Below, piece after piece: positions 1 through 9,388 of a stretch of DNA of 64,000 nt. This stretch comes from Alphaproteobacteria bacterium. Lineage in GTDB: Bacteria; Pseudomonadota; Alphaproteobacteria; CAAGCB01; CAG-977. The notes beneath the pieces were generated by a model. That model saw nothing but the letters and a program-made list of their open reading frames with translations. It was not told where the DNA came from and made no database searches. The position numbers were made by a program, and so were the translations under genes. The stretch covers positions 38,139-102,138 of the forward strand of contig CAAGCB010000028.1 in assembly GCA_900768185.1 (NCBI GenBank). Reading direction: 5' to 3'. The stretch's first letter is position 1. Every line of letters begins with the position of its first letter.

Positions 1-1317
1 GATCCCGATGTCGCCGGAGCGTTGGAACGGGCGGAAGATCTGCTGAAACAGGCGGGGTCGTCGAACGGACGCGTCGTCTGGATCGGAGCGGGAGCGACCG
101 ATTCAAACGCCGCCGCGATTATGAATGCCGCCGGAAAATTGAAAACAGACGGCTTTACGCTGTCCGTTCTGGGTGTCGGGACGGACGGCGGCGCGCCGTT
201 GCAGCTGGCGGACGGGGCGTTTGTGATGCGTTCGGGAAAACCCGTTTTGTCCGTTCTGCCCGAAAGCGTTATGCGGCGGGCGGCGAACGTCGGCGGCGGA
301 GAATACAGACGCATGACGCTGGACGATTCGGACGGCGCGGCGCTGTTGCGCGAAACGACGAACGATCGTCCCGTCGAAAAAGACGCGGAAACGGCGAAAG
401 CCGACACTTGGCGCGATTTCGGCGCGGTGTTGAGTCTGTTCATACTGCCGTTCGCGGCTTTGGGATTTCGCAAGGGAATGCTGGGGGCTTTGCTGTTGGC
501 TTTGACGACCGTTCCCGCCCGCGCCGATTCGTCCGATTTGTGGACGCGCGCCGACCGCAAAGAGGCTTTGCGCATTTCGGCGGGCGAACGCCCCTCCGAT
601 GTTTCCGTGTTTTCAGACGCGGCGTGGCGCGGCGCGGCGGCGTACAAAGCGCAAGATTACAACGCCGCCGTTTCGGCGCTGGAACGGGCGGAGGACGCGG
701 AATCGCGGTATAATCTGGGCAACGCTTTGGCGCGGGCGGGGCGGTACGAATCGGCGATCGAAGCTTATAAAAAAGTGCTGACCGAACACACCGACCACGC
801 GGACGCCGCCTTTAATAAAAAGTATTTGGAAGATCAGCTGAAAAAACAGCGGCAACGGCAAAATCGGCAGCAACAGCAAAATAAACAGGAAGACCGACGG
901 CGGAATCAATCGGAAGAACGGCAACAGCCGCAAGATCGGCAAAACGGGCAAAATCAGGAAAAACAGCCGCAAAGTCCGTCTGAACGGCAACGTCAAGCGG
1001 AACGGCAAAGTCAGTCGGAACAGGAAACGACGGCGGCACGGGAACAATCCCGAAACGGCGAAAACGGCGCAAAGCGAAACGTCGCCGAAGAACGTGAAAA
1101 CGGCGGGCAAAACGGCGAAAAACGCGAAACGCCGACCGATGAACGGGCGCGTGAAAAATCGGACAACCCGACCGAAGCCGATCAAAAAACGGACGCCGGG
1201 GACGAAAAGAAAAAAGAACAGTTGCGCTGGCTGAGCGTCATCGACGACGATCCGTCGGGATTGTTGCGCGAACGCATTCGCCGCCGCAATCTGATAAAAG
1301 GGAATTTCGGACAATGA
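1..1317 (+). CDS. BatB/BatC-like fusion, VWA plus TPR, 5' truncated
   Basis: The reading frame is open from base 1, so the true start lies upstream of the window. The visible protein opens in the C-terminal half of a von Willebrand A domain. Next comes a hydrophobic segment near residues 140-165, then TPR-like repeats (about residues 200-275, with RYNLGNALARAGRYESAIEAY). A long Gln/Arg/Glu-rich tail follows. VWA followed by TPR matches BatB and BatC of the aerotolerance (Bat) operon, fused here. The gene overlaps batD by 4 bp (ATGA). In the family these are inner-membrane proteins thought to aid envelope stress tolerance; the exact mechanism is unsettled. Confidence 0.8.
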   Translation, partial: DPDVAGALERAEDLLKQAGSSNGRVVWIGAGATDSNAAAIMNAAGKLKTDGFTLSVLGVGTDGGAPLQLADGAFVMRSGKPVLSVLPESVMRRAANVGGGEYRRMTLDDSDGAALLRETTNDRPVEKDAETAKADTWRDFGAVLSLFILPFAALGFRKGMLGALLLALTTVPARADSSDLWTRADRKEALRISAGERPSDVSVFSDAAWRGAAAYKAQDYNAAVSALERAEDAESRYNLGNALARAGRYESAIEAYKKVLTEHTDHADAAFNKKYLEDQLKKQRQRQNRQQQQNKQEDRRRNQSEERQQPQDRQNGQNQEKQPQSPSERQRQAERQSQSEQETTAAREQSRNGENGAKRNVAEERENGGQNGEKRETPTDERAREKSDNPTEADQKTDAGDEKKKEQLRWLSVIDDDPSGLLRERIRRRNLIKGNFGQ

Positions 1318-3125
1318 AAAAGGGAATTTTTCAGGTTTTTGTTTTATTGACTTTTTGGGCGAACGCCGCCGCGGGATTCGAAGCGCAGGTCAGCGCGACC
1401 ACCGTTCCCGAAGGCGAAAGCTTCCAGCTTTACCTGCGTCAGGACGGCGGCGGGGAAAATCCCGACGTGTCCGTTCTGGAAAAGGATTTTCTGATTGTCG
1501 GACAGCGCAAAAGCTACAAATCGACCTTTATTAACGGCAGGGCGCAATCCTATAACGAAAACGTGCTGACGCTGATACCGAAAACGACGGGCGAAGTCGT
1601 CCTGCCCGCCATTCGCGCGGGAAAGCAACAGACAAAGCCGGTCAAAATTACGGTCGTCGCGGGCGGTCGGGCGTTGCCGGAACAGCCGCAATCCGATTTG
1701 AAACAGCCGAACATCTATCTTCGCGCGGCGGTCGACAATCCGTCGCCGTATGTCGGGCAGCAGATTCCGTTGACGGTGAAGCTGTACGCAAACGCGCGAA
1801 CGCCGTTGCTGGACGGAACCGTCACGCCGCCGCAAACGGACGGAATAGCGTCAAATCAGGGCGGCGATCCGGAACACGAGCGCGAAACGGTGAACGGCAA
1901 AACGTATGATGTGTTGACGTATAAATTTTTACTGTTCGCGCAGAAAAGCGGCAAGATCACTTTGCCGCCCGTTCAATTCAGGGGGGAAATCGCCGATACC
2001 GACGACCGCGGCGGCATGTCCGGCGATCCGTTCGGTTTCGGCGGGGCGAATTTCTTTTCGGGCTTTTTCGGGCAAAAACCCGTCGCGGCGCGTTCCGATC
2101 CCATCAGGCTGGACGTGCGCCCGAAACCTGATTTCGTAACGGGCGATTTTATGCCGGCGACCGACGTTGATATTGTTGAAAGCGTTTTCCCCGATAAAAA
2201 ATCCGTTGATTTGGGCGAAACGCTGACCCGCACGGTCAGCGTGACGGCGACGGGCGTTCCCGCGGCGCAAATTCCTGACATCGTTTTTCCGGAAACGGCC
2301 GGATTCAAGCAATATCCCGGAAAGACGGAAACGCAAAACCTGTTTGATAAAAACGGTTTTGTGGGGGTGAAAACGCGTCAGATCGTCTTTATGCCGACGC
2401 AAACGGGACGGTTGGTTTTACCCGCGTTGAAAATGCCGTGGTTCGATGTCAAAACGGGGGACGAACGCTTTGCCGAACTGCCGGCGCGTCCCGTCGTCGT
2501 GACGGGAACGGCGGTTCAAAACGCCCCCGTTCCGTCCGACGCCGGTTTTGCTGTTTCGCAGACGCCGAAGGCTGAAAATCTTTCCGCGTCCGAAACGAAA
2601 ACCGTTCAAACGGTTGTCGAAGACAAACCCGCAAACCGTCAAAACAATGCGGCGATCATTGAAAAATTCGCAGATCAGCCGCCTTGGCGTCTGTTCTTTG
2701 CCGGTATTTTCGCGGGCGCGGCGGTCGTGACCGCGCTGTGGCTGGCGGCGTACCGTTTTCTGTTTTCAAAACGCGAAAAACAGGCGGCGCGAACGGAAAA
2801 TCCCCCGTCGCGCGAAAGTTTGAAAAATCTGAAATCCGCCTGCGCCGCGAACGCGCCCGACGGTGCCAAAGCCGCCTTGCTGGCATGGGGGCGCGAAACG
2901 TGGCGGGACAATCCGCCGCTGACGTTGTCGGCGCTGGCGAACCGCGTCGGGGACGGCGTTTTTTCGGAACAGATCGAAAAGCTGAACGCCGCCCTGTATG
3001 CGAACGGCGGCTTGTCGACATGGGACGGCGCCGGATTCTGGGCGGTTTTCCAATCGGTTCGAAACGTGTCGAAAAACGACGGAAAACGCGAAAAAATTCC
3101 GGTTCCGCCGCTGTATCCGAATTAA
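1314..3125 (+). CDS. batD: BatD-like oxygen-tolerance membrane protein
   Basis: This 603-residue protein has an N-terminal signal peptide (about residues 1-22). A long periplasmic beta-rich region carries two repeated Ig-like modules, and one transmembrane helix lies near residues 456-480 before a cytoplasmic tail. The length and layout fit the BatD family. The start overlaps the stop of the BatB/BatC fusion by 4 bp, indicating translational coupling. The role is inferred from the family: a periplasmic component of the Bat complex. It is the last gene of this Bat operon; the next gene lies about 95 bp on and is unrelated. Confidence 0.85.
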   Translation: MKKGIFQVFVLLTFWANAAAGFEAQVSATTVPEGESFQLYLRQDGGGENPDVSVLEKDFLIVGQRKSYKSTFINGRAQSYNENVLTLIPKTTGEVVLPAIRAGKQQTKPVKITVVAGGRALPEQPQSDLKQPNIYLRAAVDNPSPYVGQQIPLTVKLYANARTPLLDGTVTPPQTDGIASNQGGDPEHERETVNGKTYDVLTYKFLLFAQKSGKITLPPVQFRGEIADTDDRGGMSGDPFGFGGANFFSGFFGQKPVAARSDPIRLDVRPKPDFVTGDFMPATDVDIVESVFPDKKSVDLGETLTRTVSVTATGVPAAQIPDIVFPETAGFKQYPGKTETQNLFDKNGFVGVKTRQIVFMPTQTGRLVLPALKMPWFDVKTGDERFAELPARPVVVTGTAVQNAPVPSDAGFAVSQTPKAENLSASETKTVQTVVEDKPANRQNNAAIIEKFADQPPWRLFFAGIFAGAAVVTALWLAAYRFLFSKREKQAARTENPPSRESLKNLKSACAANAPDGAKAALLAWGRETWRDNPPLTLSALANRVGDGVFSEQIEKLNAALYANGGLSTWDGAGFWAVFQSVRNVSKNDGKREKIPVPPLYPN

Positions 3126-3221
3126 GGCGTTCACCGTTTTTTTACGATGAGCCGCTATCATTCGCAAACAACGGTTGTTTTTCAGCCTGTTTGAAACCGG
3201 AAAATCGGGATTGACGTTTTG

Positions 3222-4268
3222 ATGCGCGACATGCCTTTATCTCATACCGTTTTACTGGCGGTGCTGTGGTGCGCCGCGGTGTTCGCTTTTGTCGGGTCGG
3301 ATTTCATGAAATTCGAAAATGCCGGGCACGTCCTGCGTCAAACGCGGATCAGCGCGGCTTTGGGCGAACTGCGCCGCGTTTTGCAGTTTGAGATGGATCG
3401 GGGCGAAATGCTGACCGGCGTCGGCGGCGCAGACGTTTTGTTGCGGTCGTTCGCGGCGGAAAACGACGGCGTGTCCCATGTCGCCGTTTATGATAAAACG
3501 ACGGGGAAAGCGCTGTTTTCGACCGCCGAAACCGCCGCTTTGCCGCCCGCTTTGCGTGAAAAATGCGCCAAATCCGATTTTACGCAGGAAAACGGGGACG
3601 GGGAAATCGTCGGCATGACGATTTCCAACGCTTTTGATCAAACGGAAGGGTGCGTCGTCGCCGCCTATGATCTTCACGGCGTTCAAAAAATGCGCGAAGC
3701 CATGATTTCGACGGCGTTCAAATATGCTTTGCGGCTGGCTGTCGTCGGGATTCTGGCGTGTTTTCTGCTTTATTTCGCGACGCGTTTTTCCGCGTTGGAA
3801 AAATCGCGGCAGATTCAGTTGTACGTTGCGGCGTTTTTCTGTTTTCTGGCTTTCGCGGGCGTGCTGAAAATGAATTTTTCGGCGATGACGCTTTCTTTTT
3901 TAAAAGACTTGCGCCCCGAAATCGAATTGAAAGCCAAAACCGCCGCCGCCGGTGTCGCGAACGCCGTCGGTCGCGCGGTCGAAAGCGGAGAATCCTTAAA
4001 GTCGGTGAACGGCATGGAAGCGTGGCTGAACGACACGCGCCGCGATAATCCCGAAATCCTGTTCATTCTCGTGACTGACAAAACGGGGCGCGTGCTGTAT
4101 GAAACGGGCAGCGTCGCCGAAGCGTTCGACGCGGACGCGCGCACGGGAAAAATCGCGTTGCGCGCGGGATATTACAACACGGCGGTTCCCGTCGGCGACG
4201 GCGATAAAACGGCGGGCTGGGTTCAAATCGGCGTGCGCGAAAGGATTTTTGATGAAAAAGATTTTTAG
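3222..4268 (+). CDS. Orphan double-sensor membrane protein, no output domain
   Basis: The protein has an N-terminal transmembrane helix (about residues 7-27), a first periplasmic domain of about 130 residues, and two adjacent helices (about residues 165-185 and 195-215). A second extracytoplasmic sensor-like domain follows, with a DKTGRVLYETG stretch typical of PAS/Cache-type ligand domains. It stops without a kinase, GGDEF or phosphatase output module. I take the ATG at 3222; a TTG immediately upstream is also in frame. The 3' end overlaps the following binding-protein gene by 17 bp, so the two are probably co-translated and may share a ligand. The function is unknown. Confidence 0.6.
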   Translation: MRDMPLSHTVLLAVLWCAAVFAFVGSDFMKFENAGHVLRQTRISAALGELRRVLQFEMDRGEMLTGVGGADVLLRSFAAENDGVSHVAVYDKTTGKALFSTAETAALPPALREKCAKSDFTQENGDGEIVGMTISNAFDQTEGCVVAAYDLHGVQKMREAMISTAFKYALRLAVVGILACFLLYFATRFSALEKSRQIQLYVAAFFCFLAFAGVLKMNFSAMTLSFLKDLRPEIELKAKTAAAGVANAVGRAVESGESLKSVNGMEAWLNDTRRDNPEILFILVTDKTGRVLYETGSVAEAFDADARTGKIALRAGYYNTAVPVGDGDKTAGWVQIGVRERIFDEKDF

Positions 4269-5259
4269 CCTGTCCGTCGCGATCGCGCTGTCGCTTTTGT
4301 CCCCCCGTCGCGCAACCGCCGCGCCCGCCCGCGTCCACATGATTTTGTGGAACGGGTGCGAAGAAGCCTGCCGCGGTTTTATCGACTATCTTCAGTCGGT
4401 TCGCCTGCCCGTCGACATTACGCGCAGGGATTTGAAAAAAAACACGCGCGACGTCCCCGAATTGATTAAAGAGGTTAAGCGGATCAAACCCGATTTGCTG
4501 GTGACGTGGGGGACGATGGCGACGCTGGAAATGCTGGGAACGGAAAACGGGGCGGACGGGACGCGCTACGGCGGCATGCCCGCGCTGTTTATGGTCGTGT
4601 CGCAACCCGTTGAAAGCGGGTTGGTGTCGTCGCTGTCGGCGCAGGGACGCAATATTACGGGCGTGACGCATCTGCCCGATTTGTACGAACAGTTGCAGTC
4701 CGCGCGCCGGATCCTGCCGTTCAAACGGCTGGGGGTTATTTACAATCCCGCCGAAACAAACGCGCGCGCGGCGGTGTCGGGACTGAAAAAATACGCGGAC
4801 GTCATGCGGTTCGAATTGATTGCGCGTCCCGTTCCGGCGGGTGCGGACGGCGCGCCGGACGAAATGAGCGTTCCCGCTTTGGTCGCCGAACTGTCCGAAA
4901 TGAAATCCGATTTGATTTATCTGCCGCCGGACGCTTTTATGAACGCGCACCGCAAAGCGTTGATTGACGCCGCGACGTATTTTTCAATTCCCGTTTTTTC
5001 GGCGTCGGAAGCCGCTGTCCGCCGCGATAACGCGCTGTTCGCTTTTGTTCACAGATACTATACGGTCGGACGTTTCGCGGGCAAAAAAGCGGTGTCGATT
5101 TTAAAGGACAAAGTGCAGGCGTATGACATTCCGATCGAATCTCCCGCGCGCGCTTTGCCCGTCGTGAACATGACGGCGGCGCGGGCGACGGGTGTTTATC
5201 CGCCGCTTTCTTTGCTGCAAAACGCGGAATTGGTCAACATTCCCGAAAAAGGGAATTGA
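4252..5259 (+). CDS. ABC-type periplasmic substrate-binding protein (ABC_sub_bind family)
   Basis: This 335-residue secreted protein has a signal peptide ending near the ATAAPARV stretch. The type I periplasmic binding fold of the ABC_sub_bind (TrpX-like) family follows, with its typical DLLVTWGT and NITGVTHLPD stretches. I chose the ATG at 4252 because it gives the signal peptide; longer in-frame starts upstream run through the previous gene. No permease or ATPase gene is adjacent. It may therefore serve a transporter encoded elsewhere, or deliver ligand to the double-sensor protein it overlaps. The substrate cannot be read from the sequence. Confidence 0.8.
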   Translation: MKKIFSLSVAIALSLLSPRRATAAPARVHMILWNGCEEACRGFIDYLQSVRLPVDITRRDLKKNTRDVPELIKEVKRIKPDLLVTWGTMATLEMLGTENGADGTRYGGMPALFMVVSQPVESGLVSSLSAQGRNITGVTHLPDLYEQLQSARRILPFKRLGVIYNPAETNARAAVSGLKKYADVMRFELIARPVPAGADGAPDEMSVPALVAELSEMKSDLIYLPPDAFMNAHRKALIDAATYFSIPVFSASEAAVRRDNALFAFVHRYYTVGRFAGKKAVSILKDKVQAYDIPIESPARALPVVNMTAARATGVYPPLSLLQNAELVNIPEKGN

Positions 5260-5263
5260 AAAA

Positions 5264-5701
5264 TCAGCGTTTTCGCGGGGCGGGGTAGATTTTTTGCGCG
5301 TCTTTCGACAATCCTTTCCGTCCGCGCGGATAAATGAATTTTCCGTTTAAATCGCGCAAGGAGCCGTCCGAATACAATTCGAAACTGAAAAACTTGCTGC
5401 GCGAAAATTCGGAAACCGTCGAACCGCAGTCGTCGTTGCGTCGCCGGCGCATCAGTTTGAAGGTGCTTGCCTTGGACGAAGCGTAGCGGCGCAACAGAGC
5501 CTCCTCTTCCACGTCGTTGGCGGACGTGTTCGCGAAATAGCGGCTGAGAATTTCCTCGAACTGGTACAGGGGCTTGTACGCTCCGCACGCCAGAACGGCG
5601 CCGGCGACCGCGCCCAGATCTTCAACGTCGTGATTCGCGGGTTTGGCGCAGGCGTCAAACGGCGTCAGGGAAAGCAAAAAAAACAGCAATAAACCGCGCA
5701 T
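5264..5701 (-). CDS. Hypothetical secreted protein
   Basis: The 145-residue product starts with MRGLLLFFLLSLTPF, a short signal peptide ending near DACAKPA; the Cys there could also be a weak lipobox. The mature part is charged, with RRRR and RPRKR-type patches and two scattered cysteines. The start at 5701 was chosen because it begins directly at the signal peptide; upstream in-frame codons add an unlikely leader. It converges with the binding-protein gene, leaving 4 bp between the stops. I recognise no family. Confidence 0.55.
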   Translation of the reverse strand: MRGLLLFFLLSLTPFDACAKPANHDVEDLGAVAGAVLACGAYKPLYQFEEILSRYFANTSANDVEEEALLRRYASSKASTFKLMRRRRNDDCGSTVSEFSRSKFFSFELYSDGSLRDLNGKFIYPRGRKGLSKDAQKIYPAPRKR

Positions 5702-5773
5702 GGCAAAAACCTTTATCAACGGAAAAACTCTCGGTGATTGTAAAGGGGAAAAGTTCATAAAAAGCTAACGGCG

Positions 5774-6475
5774 TCAGCTGATTTTTCCGATGAACGCGCG
5801 TAAAGCCGCCGTGAACGCCGCGGGATTTTCCAACGGCGGCAGATGGGCGGCGTTTCTGATGACGACATGCGCCGCGCGGGGGATCAGCCGCGTCATCGCG
5901 TCCAAAGCGTCGGGAGGCGACAGCGCGTCTTTTTCTCCGCCGACGACCAAAACGGGACAGTCGATTTTGCCGATCGACGCCGTCGAATCGGGGCGGCTCA
6001 TAATCGTTTTCTGTTCGTTGACGTATTTATCGACGCCCGTCAGTTCAGCCATGCGTTCCAGAATGTGGCGCGTCACGTCGTTTGAACGATGTTCGGGCGC
6101 GATGATGTCCAGCAGCGTCGGCTTGATCAGCGGTTCGATGCCTTTTGCACGCGCCGTTTCGATCGCTTTCAGCCGTTTTTCCCGAGCGGCTTCCGGATCC
6201 GCATGCGCGTTCGTGTCCGCCAAAATCAACCCGCGGACGCGTTCGGGCGCTTGGCGCATGATTTCCAGCGCGACGTAACCGCCCATCGAAATCCCGCCCA
6301 GAACAAAGCGTTCGGGTGCCCGTTTCAAAACGCGGGCGGCGGCGTCGGACACGTTTTCGTCCAGTCCCAAATCGGGGACGTAAAAATCGCATTCGCTTTC
6401 CATGGTCTTGATTTGGTGAATGAACAATCCCGCGTTGCACAGCAGGGCGGGCAGAAAAACGACGGGCGTTTTCAT
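5774..6475 (-). CDS. Alpha/beta hydrolase
   Basis: This 233-residue protein has the canonical alpha/beta hydrolase fold. The nucleophile elbow is GISMGGY (Ser about 63), the acid is Asp about 183 in GGEKDALSP, and His about 211 sits in NAAHLPPLENP. The length and motifs resemble the small esterase, MhpC and 3-oxoadipate enol-lactonase group, but the substrate is not clear. There is no signal peptide, so it is cytoplasmic. It lies 11 bp downstream of the isochorismatase-family gene on the same strand, so the two are probably co-transcribed. Confidence 0.85.
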   Translation of the reverse strand: MKTPVVFLPALLCNAGLFIHQIKTMESECDFYVPDLGLDENVSDAAARVLKRAPERFVLGGISMGGYVALEIMRQAPERVRGLILADTNAHADPEAAREKRLKAIETARAKGIEPLIKPTLLDIIAPEHRSNDVTRHILERMAELTGVDKYVNEQKTIMSRPDSTASIGKIDCPVLVVGGEKDALSPPDALDAMTRLIPRAAHVVIRNAAHLPPLENPAAFTAALRAFIGKIS

Positions 6476-6486
6476 GGGCGGACTCC

Positions 6487-7035
6487 TCAGCGGATCAGTT
6501 TGTTTTGAATTTCTTTAAATTCGGGGGATCCCGCTTTGCGCAACCATTCGAACAAAACCATTTCGACGGTGACAAGGGCGACGCCTTCTTGCTTGAAGCG
6601 TTCCCGCGCGGCTTTTTCGCTGTCGACCGTGCGGCTGGCGGACGCGTCCGCGACGACGAACACGTCATAGCCGACCTCTTTCAATTCAATGGCGGTTTGC
6701 AAAACGCAAATGTGTTCTTCGACGCCGGCGATGACGACCTGCTTTTTACCCAATCCCGCCATGATGTCGGCAAACCCCTCCTGCCCCATGGCGGACAGGC
6801 TGGTTTTGGGAAAAAAGACGGTGTTTTCCGGCGCGGCGTCCCTGATGTCGAAAACCGACGGTCCCAATCCCTTGGGGTATTGTTCGGTGACGACGGCGGG
6901 AATATTCAAAATCCCCGCGCCGCGCAACAGTTTCGAACACCCGTTGATCAGCCGCGCGGGGTCGTTCGCCGCGGGCGCGAGGCGTTCCTGAACGTCAATG
7001 ATTAAAAGACATGAATCCGATTTGCTGATTAACAT
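6487..7035 (-). CDS. Isochorismatase-family cysteine hydrolase
   Basis: This 182-residue protein has the full catalytic triad of the family: Asp14 in LLIIDVQ, Lys77 in FFPKTSLSAM and Cys110 in GVEEHICVLQ. The best match is the YcaC-like branch, whose physiological substrate is often unknown. I chose the ATG at 7035 because an AAGG ribosome-binding site precedes it at good spacing; an ATG 15 bp upstream is also in frame. It is divergent from the DEAD-box helicase gene, with about 70 bp of AT-rich shared upstream DNA. Confidence 0.85.
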   Translation of the reverse strand: MLISKSDSCLLIIDVQERLAPAANDPARLINGCSKLLRGAGILNIPAVVTEQYPKGLGPSVFDIRDAAPENTVFFPKTSLSAMGQEGFADIMAGLGKKQVVIAGVEEHICVLQTAIELKEVGYDVFVVADASASRTVDSEKAARERFKQEGVALVTVEMVLFEWLRKAGSPEFKEIQNKLIR

Positions 7036-7106
7036 TGTTCTGACCTTCATTTCGGTATATAAGCTAAATATTCGTGCCACACTTTTAACGGAATAAAAAC
7101 ATAAAA

Positions 7107-8576
7107 ATGAAATTTTCTGATTTAGGACTCAACGAAAACACTTTGAAAGCCGTCGCCGACGTCGGCTATACGGAACCCACTCCCATTCAGGAAAAAGCCA
7201 TTCCGGAAATCCTGAAACGCAACGACGTGATGGGGATCGCGCAGACGGGAACGGGTAAAACCGCCGCGTTCACCTTGCCGATGATCGACATTCTGGCAAA
7301 CGGTCGGGCGAAGGCTTTGATGCCCCGCACGCTGATTTTGTCGCCGACGCGCGAACTGGCGACGCAAATCGCCGAATGCTTTCAGAAATACGGCAAGTAT
7401 CAAAAATTGTCGATGGCGTTGCTGATCGGCGGCGAATCCATGGTCGAACAGCAGAAGATTCTGTCCCGCGGCGTCGACGTGCTGATCGCCACGCCGGGGC
7501 GCATGCTGGATCTGTGCGAACGCGGACGCATTTTATTGCGCGACGTGCGGGTGTTCGTTCTGGACGAAGCCGACCGCATGCTGGACATGGGGTTTATTCC
7601 GGACGTTGAAAAAATCGCGTCGAAGCTGCCCGCCGTGCGTCAAACATTGTTGTTTTCGGCGACAATGTTGCCGGAAATCAAGGCGTTGGCGAAAAAATTC
7701 ATGAAGTTTCCCGTCGAAATCCGCGTCGATCCGCCGATGTCGACCGCCGACACGGTTGAACAGTTCATCGTGAAAACGAACGAACGCGGCAAACGCGAAG
7801 TTCTGCGAAATCTGATTCGCGCCGAAGACGTGAAAAACGCGATGATTTTCTGCAATCGTAAAAAAGACGTCGAAATCCTGTTGAAATCGTTCACAAAACA
7901 CAAATTTTCCGTTGCCGCTCTGCATGGGGACATGGCGCAGGGCGAACGCACCGACGCGCTGAACGCTTTTCGCGACGGGCTTGTGCAGCTGCTGGTTTGT
8001 TCCGACGTTGCCGCGCGCGGGCTGGATTTGCCCGACGTGTCGCATGTTTTCAACTTTGACGTTCCGGTCAATCCCGAAGATTATATTCACCGCATCGGGC
8101 GCACGGGGCGCGCGGGAAAGACGGGACGCGCCTTTATGCTGGTCACGTCGCGCGACTTCAAGGCGCTGGCGGTGGTTGAAAAGATGATCGGCAAGCGGAT
8201 CGAAGAAATGTCCCGCTTTTCCGTCGAAATGGATCCCGAACCCGAACCGAAGCCAAAACGGCGCGGCGCAAGGGGCGGCGCCCCCCGCGTCAAGGCGGAA
8301 ACGTCGAAGCCCGAACGGCGACGGACGGAAAAATCCGCCGGAAAAGCGGCTGATGCCATCGTGAAAACAGCCGATCCGACGCCGAAAGCGGCAAAACCCG
8401 CCGCCAAGAATCCCGCCGGAAACGGAAACGACAACCGCAAACGGGGCGTTCGCGGGAAAAACGGCGGCGAACGCGCCGCGCCGCGCGCCGAAAGAAACGG
8501 AGCCGTTCCTCAACAGCGCAAGGCTTTCGGCGACGCGATGCCCGCTTTTATGATGAACGAGGTTAAAATTTCATGA
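7107..8576 (+). CDS. DEAD-box RNA helicase, RhlE-like
   Basis: This is a 489-residue ATP-dependent RNA helicase. Motifs appear in order: the Q motif (PTPIQEKAIP), motif I AQTGTGKT, PTRELA, DEAD (VLDEADRMLD), SAT, and motif VI HRIGRTGRAG. The C-terminal 110 residues form a basic, low-complexity tail rich in Lys, Arg and Ala, as in RhlE and CsdA relatives acting on ribosome assembly or mRNA decay. The start sits in an AT-rich divergent region. Its stop overlaps the next gene's ATG (ATGA). Confidence 0.92.
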   Translation: MKFSDLGLNENTLKAVADVGYTEPTPIQEKAIPEILKRNDVMGIAQTGTGKTAAFTLPMIDILANGRAKALMPRTLILSPTRELATQIAECFQKYGKYQKLSMALLIGGESMVEQQKILSRGVDVLIATPGRMLDLCERGRILLRDVRVFVLDEADRMLDMGFIPDVEKIASKLPAVRQTLLFSATMLPEIKALAKKFMKFPVEIRVDPPMSTADTVEQFIVKTNERGKREVLRNLIRAEDVKNAMIFCNRKKDVEILLKSFTKHKFSVAALHGDMAQGERTDALNAFRDGLVQLLVCSDVAARGLDLPDVSHVFNFDVPVNPEDYIHRIGRTGRAGKTGRAFMLVTSRDFKALAVVEKMIGKRIEEMSRFSVEMDPEPEPKPKRRGARGGAPRVKAETSKPERRRTEKSAGKAADAIVKTADPTPKAAKPAAKNPAGNGNDNRKRGVRGKNGGERAAPRAERNGAVPQQRKAFGDAMPAFMMNEVKIS

Positions 8577-9283
8577 ACTTTATCACCGATGATTTGCCCC
8601 TGATGTCCTGCGTGTCGATGCCTGACGGGACGAAACCCGAACAGGCGGCGGTTTTTCTGCACGGGTATGGGGCGAACGGTCGGGATTTGTTTGACATTTC
8701 GACGTATTTGCGCCGCGTTTTTCCAAACGCCGCTTTTTATTTTCCCGATGCGCCCGATTCGATCGGGTTCGGCGGATATCAATGGTTTCCTTTGGACGGA
8801 TACGATCCCGCCATGCTGGTTCAACCGCAACGGGGCGAAGCGTATCTGAAAAGCCTGATGCCGCTGGCGGAAAGCGTCCGTCCGACGGTTGAACGCTATC
8901 TGGACGCCGTGCGGAAACACGCCGGCGTTTCATCGGGCAAAACGGCTTTGTGCGGTTTTTCGCAGGGCGGACTGTCGGCGGTGTTGACGGCGTTGAAATA
9001 TCGCGAAAAACTGGCGGCGGTTGTCGGGTTGTCCGCCGTTGCCGTGACGTTTGACGAAGCGGTTTTCTCCCCCGCGGATATTGTTTCGCGTCCGCCCGTG
9101 ACGCTGATTCACGGGGACGCCGACGACGTTGTCCCGCCGGCTGTTTTTGAACGGAACGCCGAAGCTTTGCGTCAGGCGGGACTGACTGTCGACACGCATG
9201 TCGTCGCCGGTTTGACGCACGGAATCGACGCGACGGCTCTGCGGTATTTGTGCGACGCTTTGCAGCGGGGATTTGCGGATTGA
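8573..9283 (+). CDS. Phospholipase/carboxylesterase family hydrolase
   Basis: This 236-residue cytoplasmic alpha/beta hydrolase belongs to the Abhydrolase_2 (carboxylesterase/thioesterase) family. The nucleophile is Ser130 in CGFSQGG, the acid is in HGDADDVVP (Asp184 or 185), and the catalytic His216 is in LTHGID. The HGYGANGRDL oxyanion region is present near residue 30. It overlaps the helicase stop by 4 bp, so it is translationally coupled to it. The substrate is unknown; the family cleaves short acyl esters or acyl-protein thioesters. Confidence 0.88.
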   Translation: MNFITDDLPLMSCVSMPDGTKPEQAAVFLHGYGANGRDLFDISTYLRRVFPNAAFYFPDAPDSIGFGGYQWFPLDGYDPAMLVQPQRGEAYLKSLMPLAESVRPTVERYLDAVRKHAGVSSGKTALCGFSQGGLSAVLTALKYREKLAAVVGLSAVAVTFDEAVFSPADIVSRPPVTLIHGDADDVVPPAVFERNAEALRQAGLTVDTHVVAGLTHGIDATALRYLCDALQRGFAD

Positions 9284-9388
9284 AAGAATAGGCGGGCACG
9301 GCTTTTTCCTGCGATATTTCTTTACTTTTTTTCATTCGGAAAGGTATTTTTAACGAAGTGGAGCCACTATTGAAGAATGGAAAAAAGT

